DNA from: an uncultured Clostridia bacterium
Lineage (GTDB): Bacteria > Bacillota > Clostridia > UBA1381
DNA: 64,000 nt
Assembly: GCA_934476675.1 (NCBI GenBank)
Contig: CAKSOE010000005.1
Span: forward strand, 67,012 to 131,011
Direction of reading: 5' to 3'
Below the pieces are notes generated by a model that did not search any database, had not been told where the DNA came from, and was given only the letters and a program-made list of their open reading frames with translations. The position numbers were made by a program, and so were the translations under genes. This document shows positions 44,614-52,781 of this stretch, piece after piece. The stretch's first letter is position 1. Every line of letters begins with the position of its first letter.

Positions 44614-45414
44614 ATGGGTAGATTTGACGGATATTTACTTTGCAGTGACCTTGACGGCACTCTTCTTGACGATGAAAAATGCATAAGCCGAGGCAACATA
44701 GAAGCAATAGAATATTTTAAAGCAGAAGGCGGAAAATTTACGTTCTGCACCGGACGTGTGGTGGACGGAGTGAGGTATGTACTTGAATATGTGCGTCCGA
44801 ATGTGCCTATGATTTGCTTTAACGGCGCAGCGATTTACGATTTTGAAACGGAGAAGTATCTGCATACAAAGCCGCTGTGCAGTCTTGCGCCGGACGCTGT
44901 TTCATATATATATGATTTGCTGCCAAATGCGGCTATCGATGTCTGTACGGCATATGACAGCTTTTTCTGCCGTACCAACCGTATACTTGAACGCCACAAG
45001 ACGCTTGAGCATTTAAAGGACAATTACGTTGATTTCAGAGATATAAAGGGCGAATGGATGAAAGTTATATTCATGACCGAACCGGAAGAACTGCATGAGG
45101 TCAGAGAAGCATTTGGAAACTACCCGCACACGGATAAATTTGACTTTGTTCAGTCCTGCGAAAACTACTATGAAATGCTCCCGAAAGCATCGGGCAAAGG
45201 CTATGGTCTTAAAGAATTGGTAAAGATACTCAATGCCGATATGTCAAAAACGATAGGAATAGGCGATAATTTCAATGATATTGACTTCGTCCGTACCGCC
45301 GGAATAGGCGCTGCCGTTAAAAATGCCGAAGATGAAGTGAAAAAAGTCGCGGATATAGTTGTTGATGCAGATAATAATTCCGACGCTTTGAAATCGCTTA
45401 TAATGAGCCTGTAA
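44614..45414 (+). CDS. Cof-type HAD-IIB phosphatase
   Basis: This 266-aa HAD hydrolase has a type-IIB cap. Motif I is LCSDLDGTLLDDE, motif II FCTGRVVDGV, motif III lysine in LPKASGKGYGLKELV and motif IV IGIGDNFNDIDFVRTAGIG. Cof-type enzymes dephosphorylate sugar phosphates, flavin or pyridoxal phosphates with broad specificity, so no precise substrate is assigned. The ATG at 44614 is chosen over the one at 44605 because GAAAGG would be directly adjacent to the earlier codon. Confidence 0.9.
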   Translation: MGRFDGYLLCSDLDGTLLDDEKCISRGNIEAIEYFKAEGGKFTFCTGRVVDGVRYVLEYVRPNVPMICFNGAAIYDFETEKYLHTKPLCSLAPDAVSYIYDLLPNAAIDVCTAYDSFFCRTNRILERHKTLEHLKDNYVDFRDIKGEWMKVIFMTEPEELHEVREAFGNYPHTDKFDFVQSCENYYEMLPKASGKGYGLKELVKILNADMSKTIGIGDNFNDIDFVRTAGIGAAVKNAEDEVKKVADIVVDADNNSDALKSLIMSL

Positions 45415-45427
45415 CAAGCATATATGT

Positions 45428-45457
45428 AAAAAAGCATCTCGCGGAAGATGCTTTTTT
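45428..45457 (+). terminator. Terminator after the Cof-type phosphatase
   Basis: Arms AAAAGCATCT and AGATGCTTTT around CGCGGA, followed by T residues, 14 bp past the stop. Confidence 0.9.
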
Positions 45458-45478
45458 ACTGCTATGTATAGGATAAAA

Positions 45479-45504
45479 GGGTAGAATGTAATTTCGTTCT
45501 ACCC
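45479..45504. repeat. Second stem-loop (GGGTAGAA/TTCTACCC)
   Basis: An 8-bp inverted repeat with a 10-nt loop lies between the terminator and the tandem repeat array. It has no U tract. Function is not apparent. Confidence 0.5.
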
Positions 45505-45598
45505 AGTTATTATATCATATGAAAACCGATATTTCAAGTACTTTTTATAAAAACGGTGTATTTTTCTTGAATCGGATTGATTTTTGAAATTAACAAAC

Positions 45599-46028
45599 AA
45601 CGGGTTGCTTGGATTTTTGCGCTGAACGAACAAACCGCACCCGACGGCGTATGTATATACCCCGAGAGGTGCGGTTTGTTCGTAGTTTTAAAGTTTTTTT
45701 ATTCTTTTTTTGCTTTAAAATGGTCAGCACGAAAAGACAGTAACGGGTTGCTTGGATTTTTGCGCTGAACGGATAAACCGCACCCGACGGCGTATGTATA
45801 TACCCCGAGAGGTGCGGTTTGTTCGTAGTTTTAAAGTTTTTTTATTCTTTTTTTGCTTTAAAATGGTCAGCACGAAAAGACAGTAACGGGTTGCTTGGAT
45901 TTTTGCGCTGAACGGACAAACCGCACCCGACGGCGTACATATGTACTCCGAGAGGTGCGGTTTGTTCGTAATTTTAAAGATTTTTTTATTTTTTCGCTTT
46001 AAAATGGTCAGCACAAAAAGACAAGTAA
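45599..46028. repeat. 143-bp tandem repeat, three copies, each carrying an RY-core stem-loop
   Basis: Units begin at 45601, 45744 and 45887 (exact 143-bp period). Each holds CGGGTTGCTTGGATTTTTGC, then a stem-loop with arms CGAACAAACCGCACC and GGTGCGGTTTGTTCG (15 bp, perfect in copy 1), a loop CGACGGC-GTATGTATATAC-CCCGAGA, then a T-rich tail and TGGTCAGCACGAAAAGACAG. In copy 3 the core is GTACATATGTAC instead of GTATGTATATAC, which keeps the inner 4-bp stem by a paired change. The array fills the gap between two convergent genes. No convincing gene was seen in it. Confidence 0.9.
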
Positions 46029-46034
46029 CCCAAT

Positions 46035-47357
46035 TTAATAAACGCGGCGTGCGCCAATATACCTTGCCATATAATATCCGGAAGTAATATCCGAATACAT
46101 TATGCTCTTTCCTGTTGACGGCGAATGAATCATCATTCCGTCACCCACGTACATACCTACGTGGCTTGCATAGCCGCCCGAACCGAAGAACACCAAATCG
46201 CCCGGTTCAAGCTCATCCTTTGACACCGCAACACCGTTGCGCATCTGGTCGTTTGCGACACGGTTTATAGAAATGCCGTTCTTTTTGCACACGTACTGCA
46301 TAAATCCCGAACAGTCAAAACCGCTCGGCGTTGTGCCGCCCCATACATACGGAGTACCGAGATATTTTGCCGCCTCGTCAATCAGCGACTGCCCCTTGGG
46401 GTTTGACGCAACATATGTATTGGTTGCTTTATCCGATTTTGCCGCTTTGTAATAGAAGTCAACCGGCACGCTGTAGCACTCGCTGCCGTCCGGCAGAACC
46501 GCTCCCACGATAATCGAATAATCCTTGTTTGTTCTCATCCAGTCCGCATCGATAACTGTCGAGGTGGTATCTACATCCTCCCAGATTATCGCTTCACCGT
46601 AGCTGTCCTTTATAAGCACACGGTAAGATGATGCACCTATTGTCGGAGTCCATGAAACCTCAAAGGCTCCCTGTTCTATTTCCGAATTGTCCTCCGGCAA
46701 GGTAATTTCCGGAAGATTCATTGAGTAATCCTGATTTGCAAACGCTTCATATGAACGGTTAACGCTCGCGATTGCCTGTTCCCTTGTTGTTGCCTGACCC
46801 GGCTTGAAGCTGTATTCGTCAACGCCGTTCATAAGCGAATAGTTTAGCGCCGTAATTACCGATGCCTTAGCCCAGCTGCTTACTCCGCCGCCGTCGCTGA
46901 AGCTGTCGATTACATACGAGTCGCTTTCATCCGATAACGCAAAATTTGCTTCGCTCGCCGTAAGCGTGCTTACAAGCATTTTTGCCATTTCTTCTCTTGT
47001 TACAAGTCTGTCCGGCGTAAAGAAGCCGTTGTCTGTTCCCGAAACTATTCCGTAGCAGTATGCCTGAGAAACTGCAAGATTGTCCGTATCCTCAAACGGA
47101 GATACCTCCGGTACTATCAGCTCGCTGTCGTTTGAAAGTCTTTTGTAAAGATTCACAGCAAGCTCACAAAATTCCTGTCTGGTTATATTATCTTTCATAT
47201 CCTGCGAAACAACAGAATACGAAACAAGTCCCGCTTCACTGGCTGACTGATACTCCGACACTGCCCATCCGCTCAGGTCAGCTGCCGCTGCTGATGAGGC
47301 TGCAAGCGCCGAGATCACCGGAACCGATAAGATAATCCTCTTTATTTTATTATTCAA
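46035..47357 (-). CDS. SLH-anchored NlpC/P60 cell-wall endopeptidase
   Basis: This 440-aa secreted protein has a signal peptide, about three SLH repeats (about 25-215: GWAVSEYQSASEAGLVSYSV, FTPDRLVTREEMAKMLV, WAKASVITALNYSLMNGVDE), an Ig/fibronectin-like spacer (about 225-310, FEVSWTPTIGASSYRVLI) and a C-terminal NlpC/P60 domain (about 322-440). The catalytic Cys is in GFDCSGFMQYV (about 349), His in YASHVGMYVGDG (about 399) and a third polar residue in MIHSPSTGK. Family members cut D-Glu-diamino acid bonds in peptidoglycan stem peptides. It has its own promoter (47488-47516). Confidence 0.93.
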   Translation of the reverse strand: MNNKIKRIILSVPVISALAASSAAAADLSGWAVSEYQSASEAGLVSYSVVSQDMKDNITRQEFCELAVNLYKRLSNDSELIVPEVSPFEDTDNLAVSQAYCYGIVSGTDNGFFTPDRLVTREEMAKMLVSTLTASEANFALSDESDSYVIDSFSDGGGVSSWAKASVITALNYSLMNGVDEYSFKPGQATTREQAIASVNRSYEAFANQDYSMNLPEITLPEDNSEIEQGAFEVSWTPTIGASSYRVLIKDSYGEAIIWEDVDTTSTVIDADWMRTNKDYSIIVGAVLPDGSECYSVPVDFYYKAAKSDKATNTYVASNPKGQSLIDEAAKYLGTPYVWGGTTPSGFDCSGFMQYVCKKNGISINRVANDQMRNGVAVSKDELEPGDLVFFGSGGYASHVGMYVGDGMMIHSPSTGKSIMYSDITSGYYMARYIGARRVY

Positions 47358-47487
47358 GATGTTATTCTCTCCTTTTTATTCAAGCGGCAAATTTCCTTTT
47401 ACGCGCCGCTTATAAAGACCGATACCCTATTTTTTCCCTTTTATTAATTTGTCATTTTAAATACGCCAATCAAGATACATCGCTTGT

Positions 47488-47516
47488 ATTGTAACAGATA
47501 AGTTAAACAATGTCAA
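47488..47516 (-). promoter_or_regulatory. Sigma-A promoter of the NlpC/P60 gene
   Basis: Minus strand: TTGACA (47516-47511), 17-bp spacer, TACAAT (47493-47488), giving a leader of about 125 nt. Confidence 0.82.
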
Positions 47517-47796
47517 GAGTTTTGAGCAAAGTTTTTAAATTGTTTAAAAAGTTTTTAAAACTTTTTTAAAAATTTAGCAATCATACTGTTACTTTTTAGC
47601 AAGTTATATGAAATATTATCGAAATTTAAATGTAATGTTTTAAAATGTCATCTTGAATATTTTCCGATATGTGAAAAATATTGTATATCAAAACAGTAAT
47701 GATTACTGTTTTATACATAGTGAAATGAAAATATTACAGACGCATAACCAAACGTTTACAAATGCGTTACATAGCGGCGTTTTTTTATAAAAAATA
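47517..47796. other. AT-rich intergenic stretch upstream of the NlpC/P60 gene
   Basis: No gene or ribosome binding site was found. The region is about 75-80% A+T. The only clear structure is the perfect dyad at 47690-47712, listed separately. Confidence 0.5.
47690..47712. promoter_or_regulatory. Perfect 11-1-11 dyad resembling a Fur-family box
   Basis: Arms AAAACAGTAAT and ATTACTGTTTT around a central G. The inner TAAT-n-ATTA matches the 7-1-7 layout bound by Fur, Zur and PerR, though the flanking bases differ from the Bacillus Zur and Fur consensus. It lies about 175 bp upstream of the NlpC/P60 promoter. Confidence 0.4.
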
Positions 47797-47829
47797 CGCA
47801 AACCGCACGTTTTTTGCGTTCGGTTTGCG
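47797..47829 (-). terminator. Terminator after spoVAC
   Basis: Arms CGCAAACCG and CGGTTTGCG around a 15-nt loop. On the minus strand TATTTTTTAT follows, 60 bp past the spoVAC stop. The plus strand also carries GATTTTTT after it. Confidence 0.75.
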
Positions 47830-47889
47830 CTGATTTTTTACCTATATATAGTTGTATTGGAACGAGTTTCTACATATATATTGTAATTT

Positions 47890-48333
47890 CTACAATATAA
47901 TCAAATACACGATTCCGGCAATAATCGAGGCAAATGTTCCGTAAAGTATTACAGGCCCGGCAATGGTGAATATCTGCGCTCCGACTCCCAAAACATATCC
48001 CTCCGTTTTGGATTCGAGCGCCGGCGCAACCACCGAATTTGCAAACCCCGTTATCGGAACAATCGTTCCCGCTCCGGCAAACTTCGCTATTTTCGGATAA
48101 ATATCCAGTCCCGTCAGCAATGCGCTCAGAAAAATAAGCGTTATCGACACTGCCGTTGCCGCAATATCATCGCTCAATCCCGCCTTTTTGTACAGGTCAA
48201 GCAGCAGCTGACCAAAGCAGCAGATAAGTCCGCCTATAAGAAATGCAAAAATGCAATCCTTAAACAGCGTTGAGTTGGGCGTTTTTTGCTTAACGTACTC
48301 CTTATATTCATTATTTGTCATTTTATTCTTCAT
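47890..48333 (-). CDS. spoVAC: Stage V sporulation protein AC
   Basis: This 147-aa membrane protein has about four helices and belongs to the SpoVA channel that moves dipicolinic acid into the forespore and out on germination. FKDCIFAFLIGGLICCFGQ, KFAGAGTIVPITGFANSVV and ESKTEGYVLGVGAQIFTIAG are conserved SpoVAC segments. AGAGGG precedes the ATG. spoVAD and spoVAE, usually adjacent, are not in this window; this copy stands alone between unrelated genes. Its presence implies the organism can form, or recently formed, endospores. Confidence 0.93.
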   Translation of the reverse strand: MKNKMTNNEYKEYVKQKTPNSTLFKDCIFAFLIGGLICCFGQLLLDLYKKAGLSDDIAATAVSITLIFLSALLTGLDIYPKIAKFAGAGTIVPITGFANSVVAPALESKTEGYVLGVGAQIFTIAGPVILYGTFASIIAGIVYLIIL

Positions 48334-48454
48334 AGTTTATCCCTCTTTAATGTTTTTTTCGTTTTTATTTTTTGCCGTTATTGGAAAAATATACGGTATA
48401 TCGCCGCAAATCGTGAAAAAATTATGAATAAAGGATAAAATTATGTAAATAAGG

Positions 48455-48483
48455 TTGAAATTTTATGCCATTAGAGATATAAT
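48455..48483 (+). promoter_or_regulatory. Sigma-A promoter of the DUF5685-DnaJ-prmC gene run
   Basis: TTGAAA (48455-48460), 17-bp spacer, TATAAT (48478-48483), about 50 bp before the first start codon. The following genes are closely spaced and on one strand. Confidence 0.8.
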
Positions 48484-48533
48484 AGGTAAGGTAATCGCAG
48501 ATTTTCGATAATTCACAGAAAGGCTTAGTGTAT

Positions 48534-49400
48534 ATGTTCGGATATGTTACCGCTTGTAAAAAGCATATGTCACCCGAGGATTTTGAAACATTCAACGCAT
48601 ATTACTGCGGAGTCTGCAAGGCAACGGGACGTATTGCGTCACAGTGCGCACGGCTTGGGCTGAGCTATGACATTACCTTTCTTGCCATCGTTATTTCGTC
48701 CGTTATGCAGGATTACGGCGAAGTCGGTCACGGCGGCTGTATAGCGCATCCGTTTAAAGACAAGCCGCATATAATACAGTGCGGTGCGGTTGACTATGCC
48801 GCGGCTATGGGCGTTATTCTGATGTATTTAAAGCTTCGGGACGACGTAGCCGATGACAAAAGTCTCACGGCTCTGGTTTTGTCCTCCGTTCTGCACGGCG
48901 GTGTATCGCGCGCGCAAAAGGGTTATGAGGAGCAGTATTCAAAAATAACGGATTATCTGCACAGACTTAATGTTCTCGAAAACGAAAACTGCGGCGAAAT
49001 TGACAAATGCGCCGATTGCTTTGCGAAAATTCTTCAAACGCTGTTTGCGCCGGATTTTATCACCGACAGCGAGCAGCGGCGGATTCTTTCATGGGTCGGC
49101 TACAACACGGGACGCTGGATTTATATTCTTGACGCATACAACGATATGATAAAGGATAGGAAATTTAAAAGATACAATCCGTTTCTGGCATCGATGCACG
49201 GCGATTTTGACGAATACAGAAAAAACATCGGAGAACAGCTTAACGTTTCTCTGACATTCACCTTAGAAAATATTGCTTCCGGTTTTGATTTACTTGACAT
49301 CGGACGAAACAAAGCAATAATAGAAAATATAGTATATATAGGCATGAGAGCAAAGCAGGATTCGATTTTGTCGGAGTCCGGCAAAGCCGAAGGGAGTTAA
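48534..49400 (+). CDS. DUF5685 family protein
   Basis: This 288-aa soluble, mostly helical protein has a Cys-rich N-terminus (MFGYVTACKKHMSPEDFETF then YYCGVCKATG), matching the DUF5685 family. Cysteines at about 9, 26, 29, 39 and 68 could hold a metal. The sequence FLASMHGDFDEYRKNIGEQL and the C-terminal helices are conserved in the family. I know of no function. It is followed after 10 bp by a DnaJ-domain gene, a pairing that suggests a joint role. I choose ATG 48534; a GTG at 48528 is also possible. Confidence 0.8.
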   Translation: MFGYVTACKKHMSPEDFETFNAYYCGVCKATGRIASQCARLGLSYDITFLAIVISSVMQDYGEVGHGGCIAHPFKDKPHIIQCGAVDYAAAMGVILMYLKLRDDVADDKSLTALVLSSVLHGGVSRAQKGYEEQYSKITDYLHRLNVLENENCGEIDKCADCFAKILQTLFAPDFITDSEQRRILSWVGYNTGRWIYILDAYNDMIKDRKFKRYNPFLASMHGDFDEYRKNIGEQLNVSLTFTLENIASGFDLLDIGRNKAIIENIVYIGMRAKQDSILSESGKAEGS

Positions 49401-49410
49401 TGATCTGAAT

Positions 49411-49977
49411 ATGAACCCTTATGAAGTATTGGGCGTAAGTCCCGGCGCAGACGAAGAAACCATAAAAAAAGCGTATAGGGAGCTGGCGAAAAAATACCAT
49501 CCCGACCGCTATATAAACAATCCCCTTGCCGATTTGGCGGCGGAAAAATTTAAGGAAATAAACAACGCCTACGATATGATTATGAAAGGCAGCGCACCGA
49601 AAAGCAATACAAGCGGCAGCGGCGGCGGTGATTATTACGGCACGGACGCTTTTGCGGCAGTCCGCAGCCTTATTAACGCAAACCGTACGGTCGAAGCGAA
49701 ATCAAAACTTTCGGGACTTCCCAAAACTGCCGAATGGTACTATCTTTACGGAATTATATATATAAGAGAGGGTTGGTACGACAAAGGTTTGGAAAGCCTT
49801 AGGTATGCGTGCAGAATGGAACCGGAAAACGCAGAATACCGCGACACTCTTGAAAATATAACCGCACGGACGCATACGTACAGAACCGCACCTGTTTCGG
49901 GTACGGATTTCGGCGGCTGCTATGTATGTCCGTGCGACTGCTGCGGTATGCTTACCTGTATGAATTGCTGCTGCTGA
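49411..49977 (+). CDS. DnaJ-domain protein with Cys-rich tail
   Basis: This 188-aa protein begins with a J domain (about 1-66: MNPYEVLGVSPGADEETIKK, HPD motif in KKYHPDRYINN). A Gly/Ser linker leads to a TPR-like helical pair (about 92-150, WYYLYGIIYIREGWYDKGLE). The C-terminus ends GCYVCPCDCCGMLTCMNCCC, eight Cys within 20 residues. It is not a canonical DnaJ: the Gly/Phe and zinc-finger domains are missing. The J domain should stimulate DnaK; the tail may bind metal or a membrane. It is coupled to the DUF5685 gene. Confidence 0.88.
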   Translation: MNPYEVLGVSPGADEETIKKAYRELAKKYHPDRYINNPLADLAAEKFKEINNAYDMIMKGSAPKSNTSGSGGGDYYGTDAFAAVRSLINANRTVEAKSKLSGLPKTAEWYYLYGIIYIREGWYDKGLESLRYACRMEPENAEYRDTLENITARTHTYRTAPVSGTDFGGCYVCPCDCCGMLTCMNCCC

Positions 49978-50003
49978 CAAAATAAACTGAAAGGAAAAAC
50001 ACA

Positions 50004-50990
50004 ATGGAAGATAAAAAACAGCATATAACCTCAATAGGCGGTCAGGCGGTTATGGAGGGCGTAATGATGCGCGGCCCGTACAAAACCGTTGTTGCGGTCA
50101 GAAAGCCCGACGGCGAAATCGAAAAGAAAATAGATGAAAACGGTACAAAAACTCGAAACGCATTTTTTAAGCTGCCTGTCGTGAGAGGGTGCGTTAATTT
50201 TATAGACAGCCTTGTTATCGGCATGAGCGCTCTGATGTACAGCGCAAGCTTCATCGACCTTGAGGAGGAAGAGGAGGAAAGCAAGTTCGACAAATGGCTT
50301 ACGGAAAAGCTCGGCGACAAAATGAAAGACGCCGTAATTTATTTTTCCGTATTTGTTTCGGTGATTTTCAGCGTCGGACTTTTTATGCTTTTGCCGGCGT
50401 TTCTCACAAAGGGCGTGGAGATGATAGGACAAAAATTCTCCGCCTTGCAGCCGCTTGTGCAGACTCACACGTTCACAAGCATTTTTGAGGGTATTATCCG
50501 AATGGCGATTTTCCTCGGATATATGGCGCTTGTTTCCAAAATGAAAGAAATCCGCCGCGTGTTTGAATACCACGGTGCGGAGCATAAAACAATCGCCTGC
50601 TATGAAGCCGGCGAGGAGCTGACGGTCGAAAACGTGAGAAAGCATACACGGTTTCACCCCAGATGCGGGACAAGCTTTCTTTTGTTCGTTATGATAATCA
50701 GTATACTGATTTTTGCGCTGCTGCCGAGATTTGATAACTTTTCGGGCATTGCAAGCATTTTATTAAGACTTGTAACACGTCTTGCTCTGATGCCTGTGGT
50801 TGCCGGACTTTCCTATGAGGTCATAAAATGGGCGGGCCGCAGTACATCTAAGGTTGTAGGTGTTCTTTCAAAGCCGGGTTTATGGCTGCAAAGGCTTACC
50901 ACCAACGAACCGGACGATTCGCAGATTGAGGTTGCGATTGAGTCAATTAAGCCGTGTATTCCCGAAAACAAAGAGGACGATAAATGGTAA
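50004..50990 (+). CDS. DUF1385 family membrane protein (YqhQ-like)
   Basis: This 328-aa protein has the DUF1385 signature SIGGQAVMEGVMMRGP at the N-terminus, several membrane helices (about 105-150, 165-185, 225-285) and a conserved EYHGAEHKTIACYEAGEELT region (about 190-210) with His residues that could bind metal, followed by HTRFHPRCGTSFLLFV. The role is unknown. It is commonly found next to prmC in Clostridia, and here its stop overlaps the prmC start. Confidence 0.9.
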   Translation: MEDKKQHITSIGGQAVMEGVMMRGPYKTVVAVRKPDGEIEKKIDENGTKTRNAFFKLPVVRGCVNFIDSLVIGMSALMYSASFIDLEEEEEESKFDKWLTEKLGDKMKDAVIYFSVFVSVIFSVGLFMLLPAFLTKGVEMIGQKFSALQPLVQTHTFTSIFEGIIRMAIFLGYMALVSKMKEIRRVFEYHGAEHKTIACYEAGEELTVENVRKHTRFHPRCGTSFLLFVMIISILIFALLPRFDNFSGIASILLRLVTRLALMPVVAGLSYEVIKWAGRSTSKVVGVLSKPGLWLQRLTTNEPDDSQIEVAIESIKPCIPENKEDDKW

Positions 50991-51799
50991 TACGCGCTCT
51001 TATTTCAAAAATCGCAGCAGAACTTGACGAAAACGCCGTATTTGAGGCGCGGCAGATAGTGATGCGCGCGGCGGATATGACAAATACCGACATGGTTCTG
51101 CGTATTAATGAGCAGCTTACGCCGCAGCAGGAAAGCATGGCTCTCGAAATGGCACGGCGGCGCGTTTTAGGAGAACCGCTCCAATATATTCTTGGTTTTG
51201 CCGAGTTCATGGGACTTCGCTTTGAGGTGAACAGAAACGTACTTATTCCGCGCGCCGACACCGAAACACTTGTTGAAACGGTACTTAACGAAAAAAGCGG
51301 CGGTATTTCGGCGCTTGATATAGGCACAGGCTCCGGATGTGTGGGTATAAGTATAGCTCATTTTAACAAAAATGCACGTGTGACGCTGCTTGATATAAGC
51401 AGCGCCGCGCTTGATACGGCAAAGAAAAACGCAAAAAACAACTGCGTTAACTGCGATTTTATAAATATGGATATTTTATCCGGCTGTCCGCATGGGCAGT
51501 ACGATGTTATCGTTTCAAATCCGCCGTATATCCGTCCCGAGGTGATTGACACCTTACAGACGGAGGTTAAGGATTTCGAGCCGTACACCGCACTTTGCGG
51601 CGGTGAGGACGGACTCGTGTTTTATCGGCGTATTGTTGAAATCGCACCGCATATTCTTAACAGAAACGGTCTGCTTGCCTTTGAAATCGGCTACGACCAG
51701 GGAGAGGACGCAGTAAGTCTTATGCGTGGCTTTGACAATGTTCGCGTTATAAAGGATTTATGCGGAAACGACAGAGTTGTCACGGGGGTTTTGAAATAA
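50984..51799 (+). CDS. prmC: Peptide chain release factor N5-glutamine methyltransferase
   Basis: This 271-aa SAM-dependent enzyme methylates the GGQ glutamine of release factors. The N-terminal helical domain covers about 1-75, then VLIPRADTETLVE (about 88), SAM motif I ALDIGTGSGCVGISIA (about 108), and the catalytic NPPY motif (VSNPPYIRPEVI, about 180). The ATG overlaps the DUF1385 stop. The usual neighbour prfA is absent from this window. Confidence 0.95.
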   Translation: MVIRALISKIAAELDENAVFEARQIVMRAADMTNTDMVLRINEQLTPQQESMALEMARRRVLGEPLQYILGFAEFMGLRFEVNRNVLIPRADTETLVETVLNEKSGGISALDIGTGSGCVGISIAHFNKNARVTLLDISSAALDTAKKNAKNNCVNCDFINMDILSGCPHGQYDVIVSNPPYIRPEVIDTLQTEVKDFEPYTALCGGEDGLVFYRRIVEIAPHILNRNGLLAFEIGYDQGEDAVSLMRGFDNVRVIKDLCGNDRVVTGVLK

Positions 51800-51832
51800 T
51801 GCGGCCGCTGTGAAAAAAAGGAGGATAAATTT

Positions 51833-52726
51833 TTGGGTTATTTATTTTTGGCGCTTGCGCTGCTTTCCGGCTCTACAAAGGGCTATTGCGGCAAAAAAAC
51901 AAGCGGATATGTGTCAGAATACAAGGACGCAATGTTTACAAATTTTATCAGAATGGTTTTGTGCATACTGATAGGTTTTGTGATTTTGCTTATTCAGGGA
52001 AATATCGGACTTTTGAGGGTAAGCCGCGGACTGGTTCTTATTACCATGCTTTCCGGCGTGACAACCTCTGTGTTTGTCGTTAGCTGGCTCGTGTCGGTAA
52101 AAAAGGGCGCATATATGATGCTCGATGTGTTTCTGATGCTGGGGGTTATGGTTCCGCTTTTGCTGTCAAGCTTTATATTCGGCGAAAAAATACGTCTTAA
52201 TCAATGGATAGGACTTGCAATACTTCTCATTGCCGTAATTATTATGTGTTCCTACAACAATCAGATTAAGGAAAAAATGAGTATTTCTTCGCTTGTGCTG
52301 CTTATCATCTGCGGTCTGGCAAACGGACTGACCGATTTTTCGCAAAAGCTTTTTACAAAAACAATTCCTGACGGAAATGCGGCGGTATTTAATTTTTATA
52401 CTTATATATTCTCCGCGGCGGTGCTGCTTGTGTTCTACATAGGCGCTAAAATCAAGGACGATTCGTCAGGTTCCGCAATGACGGTTTTCCGGCAGGTAGG
52501 CGTTTACATAGCGATTATGTCGGTCTGCCTTTTTGCAAACTCGTTCTTTAAAACAAAGGCTGCGGCATTCCTCGATTCGGCAACGCTTTATCCTTTAAAC
52601 CAGGGGTCGTCTCTTATACTTTCTTCGTTTATGTCGAGAATATTCTTTAAGGAACGCCTTACCGCAAAATGTATTACCGGACTGGCAATCGCATTTGCCG
52701 GACTGCTCATTATTAATTTGCTGTAA
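51833..52726 (+). CDS. EamA/DMT-family transporter
   Basis: This 297-aa membrane protein has ten hydrophobic helices arranged as two EamA repeats, the drug/metabolite transporter layout. A basic loop KKTSGYVSEYKDAMFTNFIR sits after helix 1; LNQWIGLAILLIAVIIMCSY ends repeat 1; and LYPLNQGSSLILSSFMSRIFF lies in repeat 2. The start is TTG at 51833 with AAGGAGG eight bases upstream; no ATG is better placed. The substrate is unknown. Confidence 0.85.
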   Translation: MGYLFLALALLSGSTKGYCGKKTSGYVSEYKDAMFTNFIRMVLCILIGFVILLIQGNIGLLRVSRGLVLITMLSGVTTSVFVVSWLVSVKKGAYMMLDVFLMLGVMVPLLLSSFIFGEKIRLNQWIGLAILLIAVIIMCSYNNQIKEKMSISSLVLLIICGLANGLTDFSQKLFTKTIPDGNAAVFNFYTYIFSAAVLLVFYIGAKIKDDSSGSAMTVFRQVGVYIAIMSVCLFANSFFKTKAAAFLDSATLYPLNQGSSLILSSFMSRIFFKERLTAKCITGLAIAFAGLLIINLL

Positions 52727-52781
52727 TTTTTTTCGACAGTACGCTATATTATAATAATGAAAACCGATGTCGGAGGGGAAT

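Noticed and set aside
45599..46028. CRISPR array
   Set aside because: The units are 143-bp tandem copies without unique spacers and without cas genes nearby.
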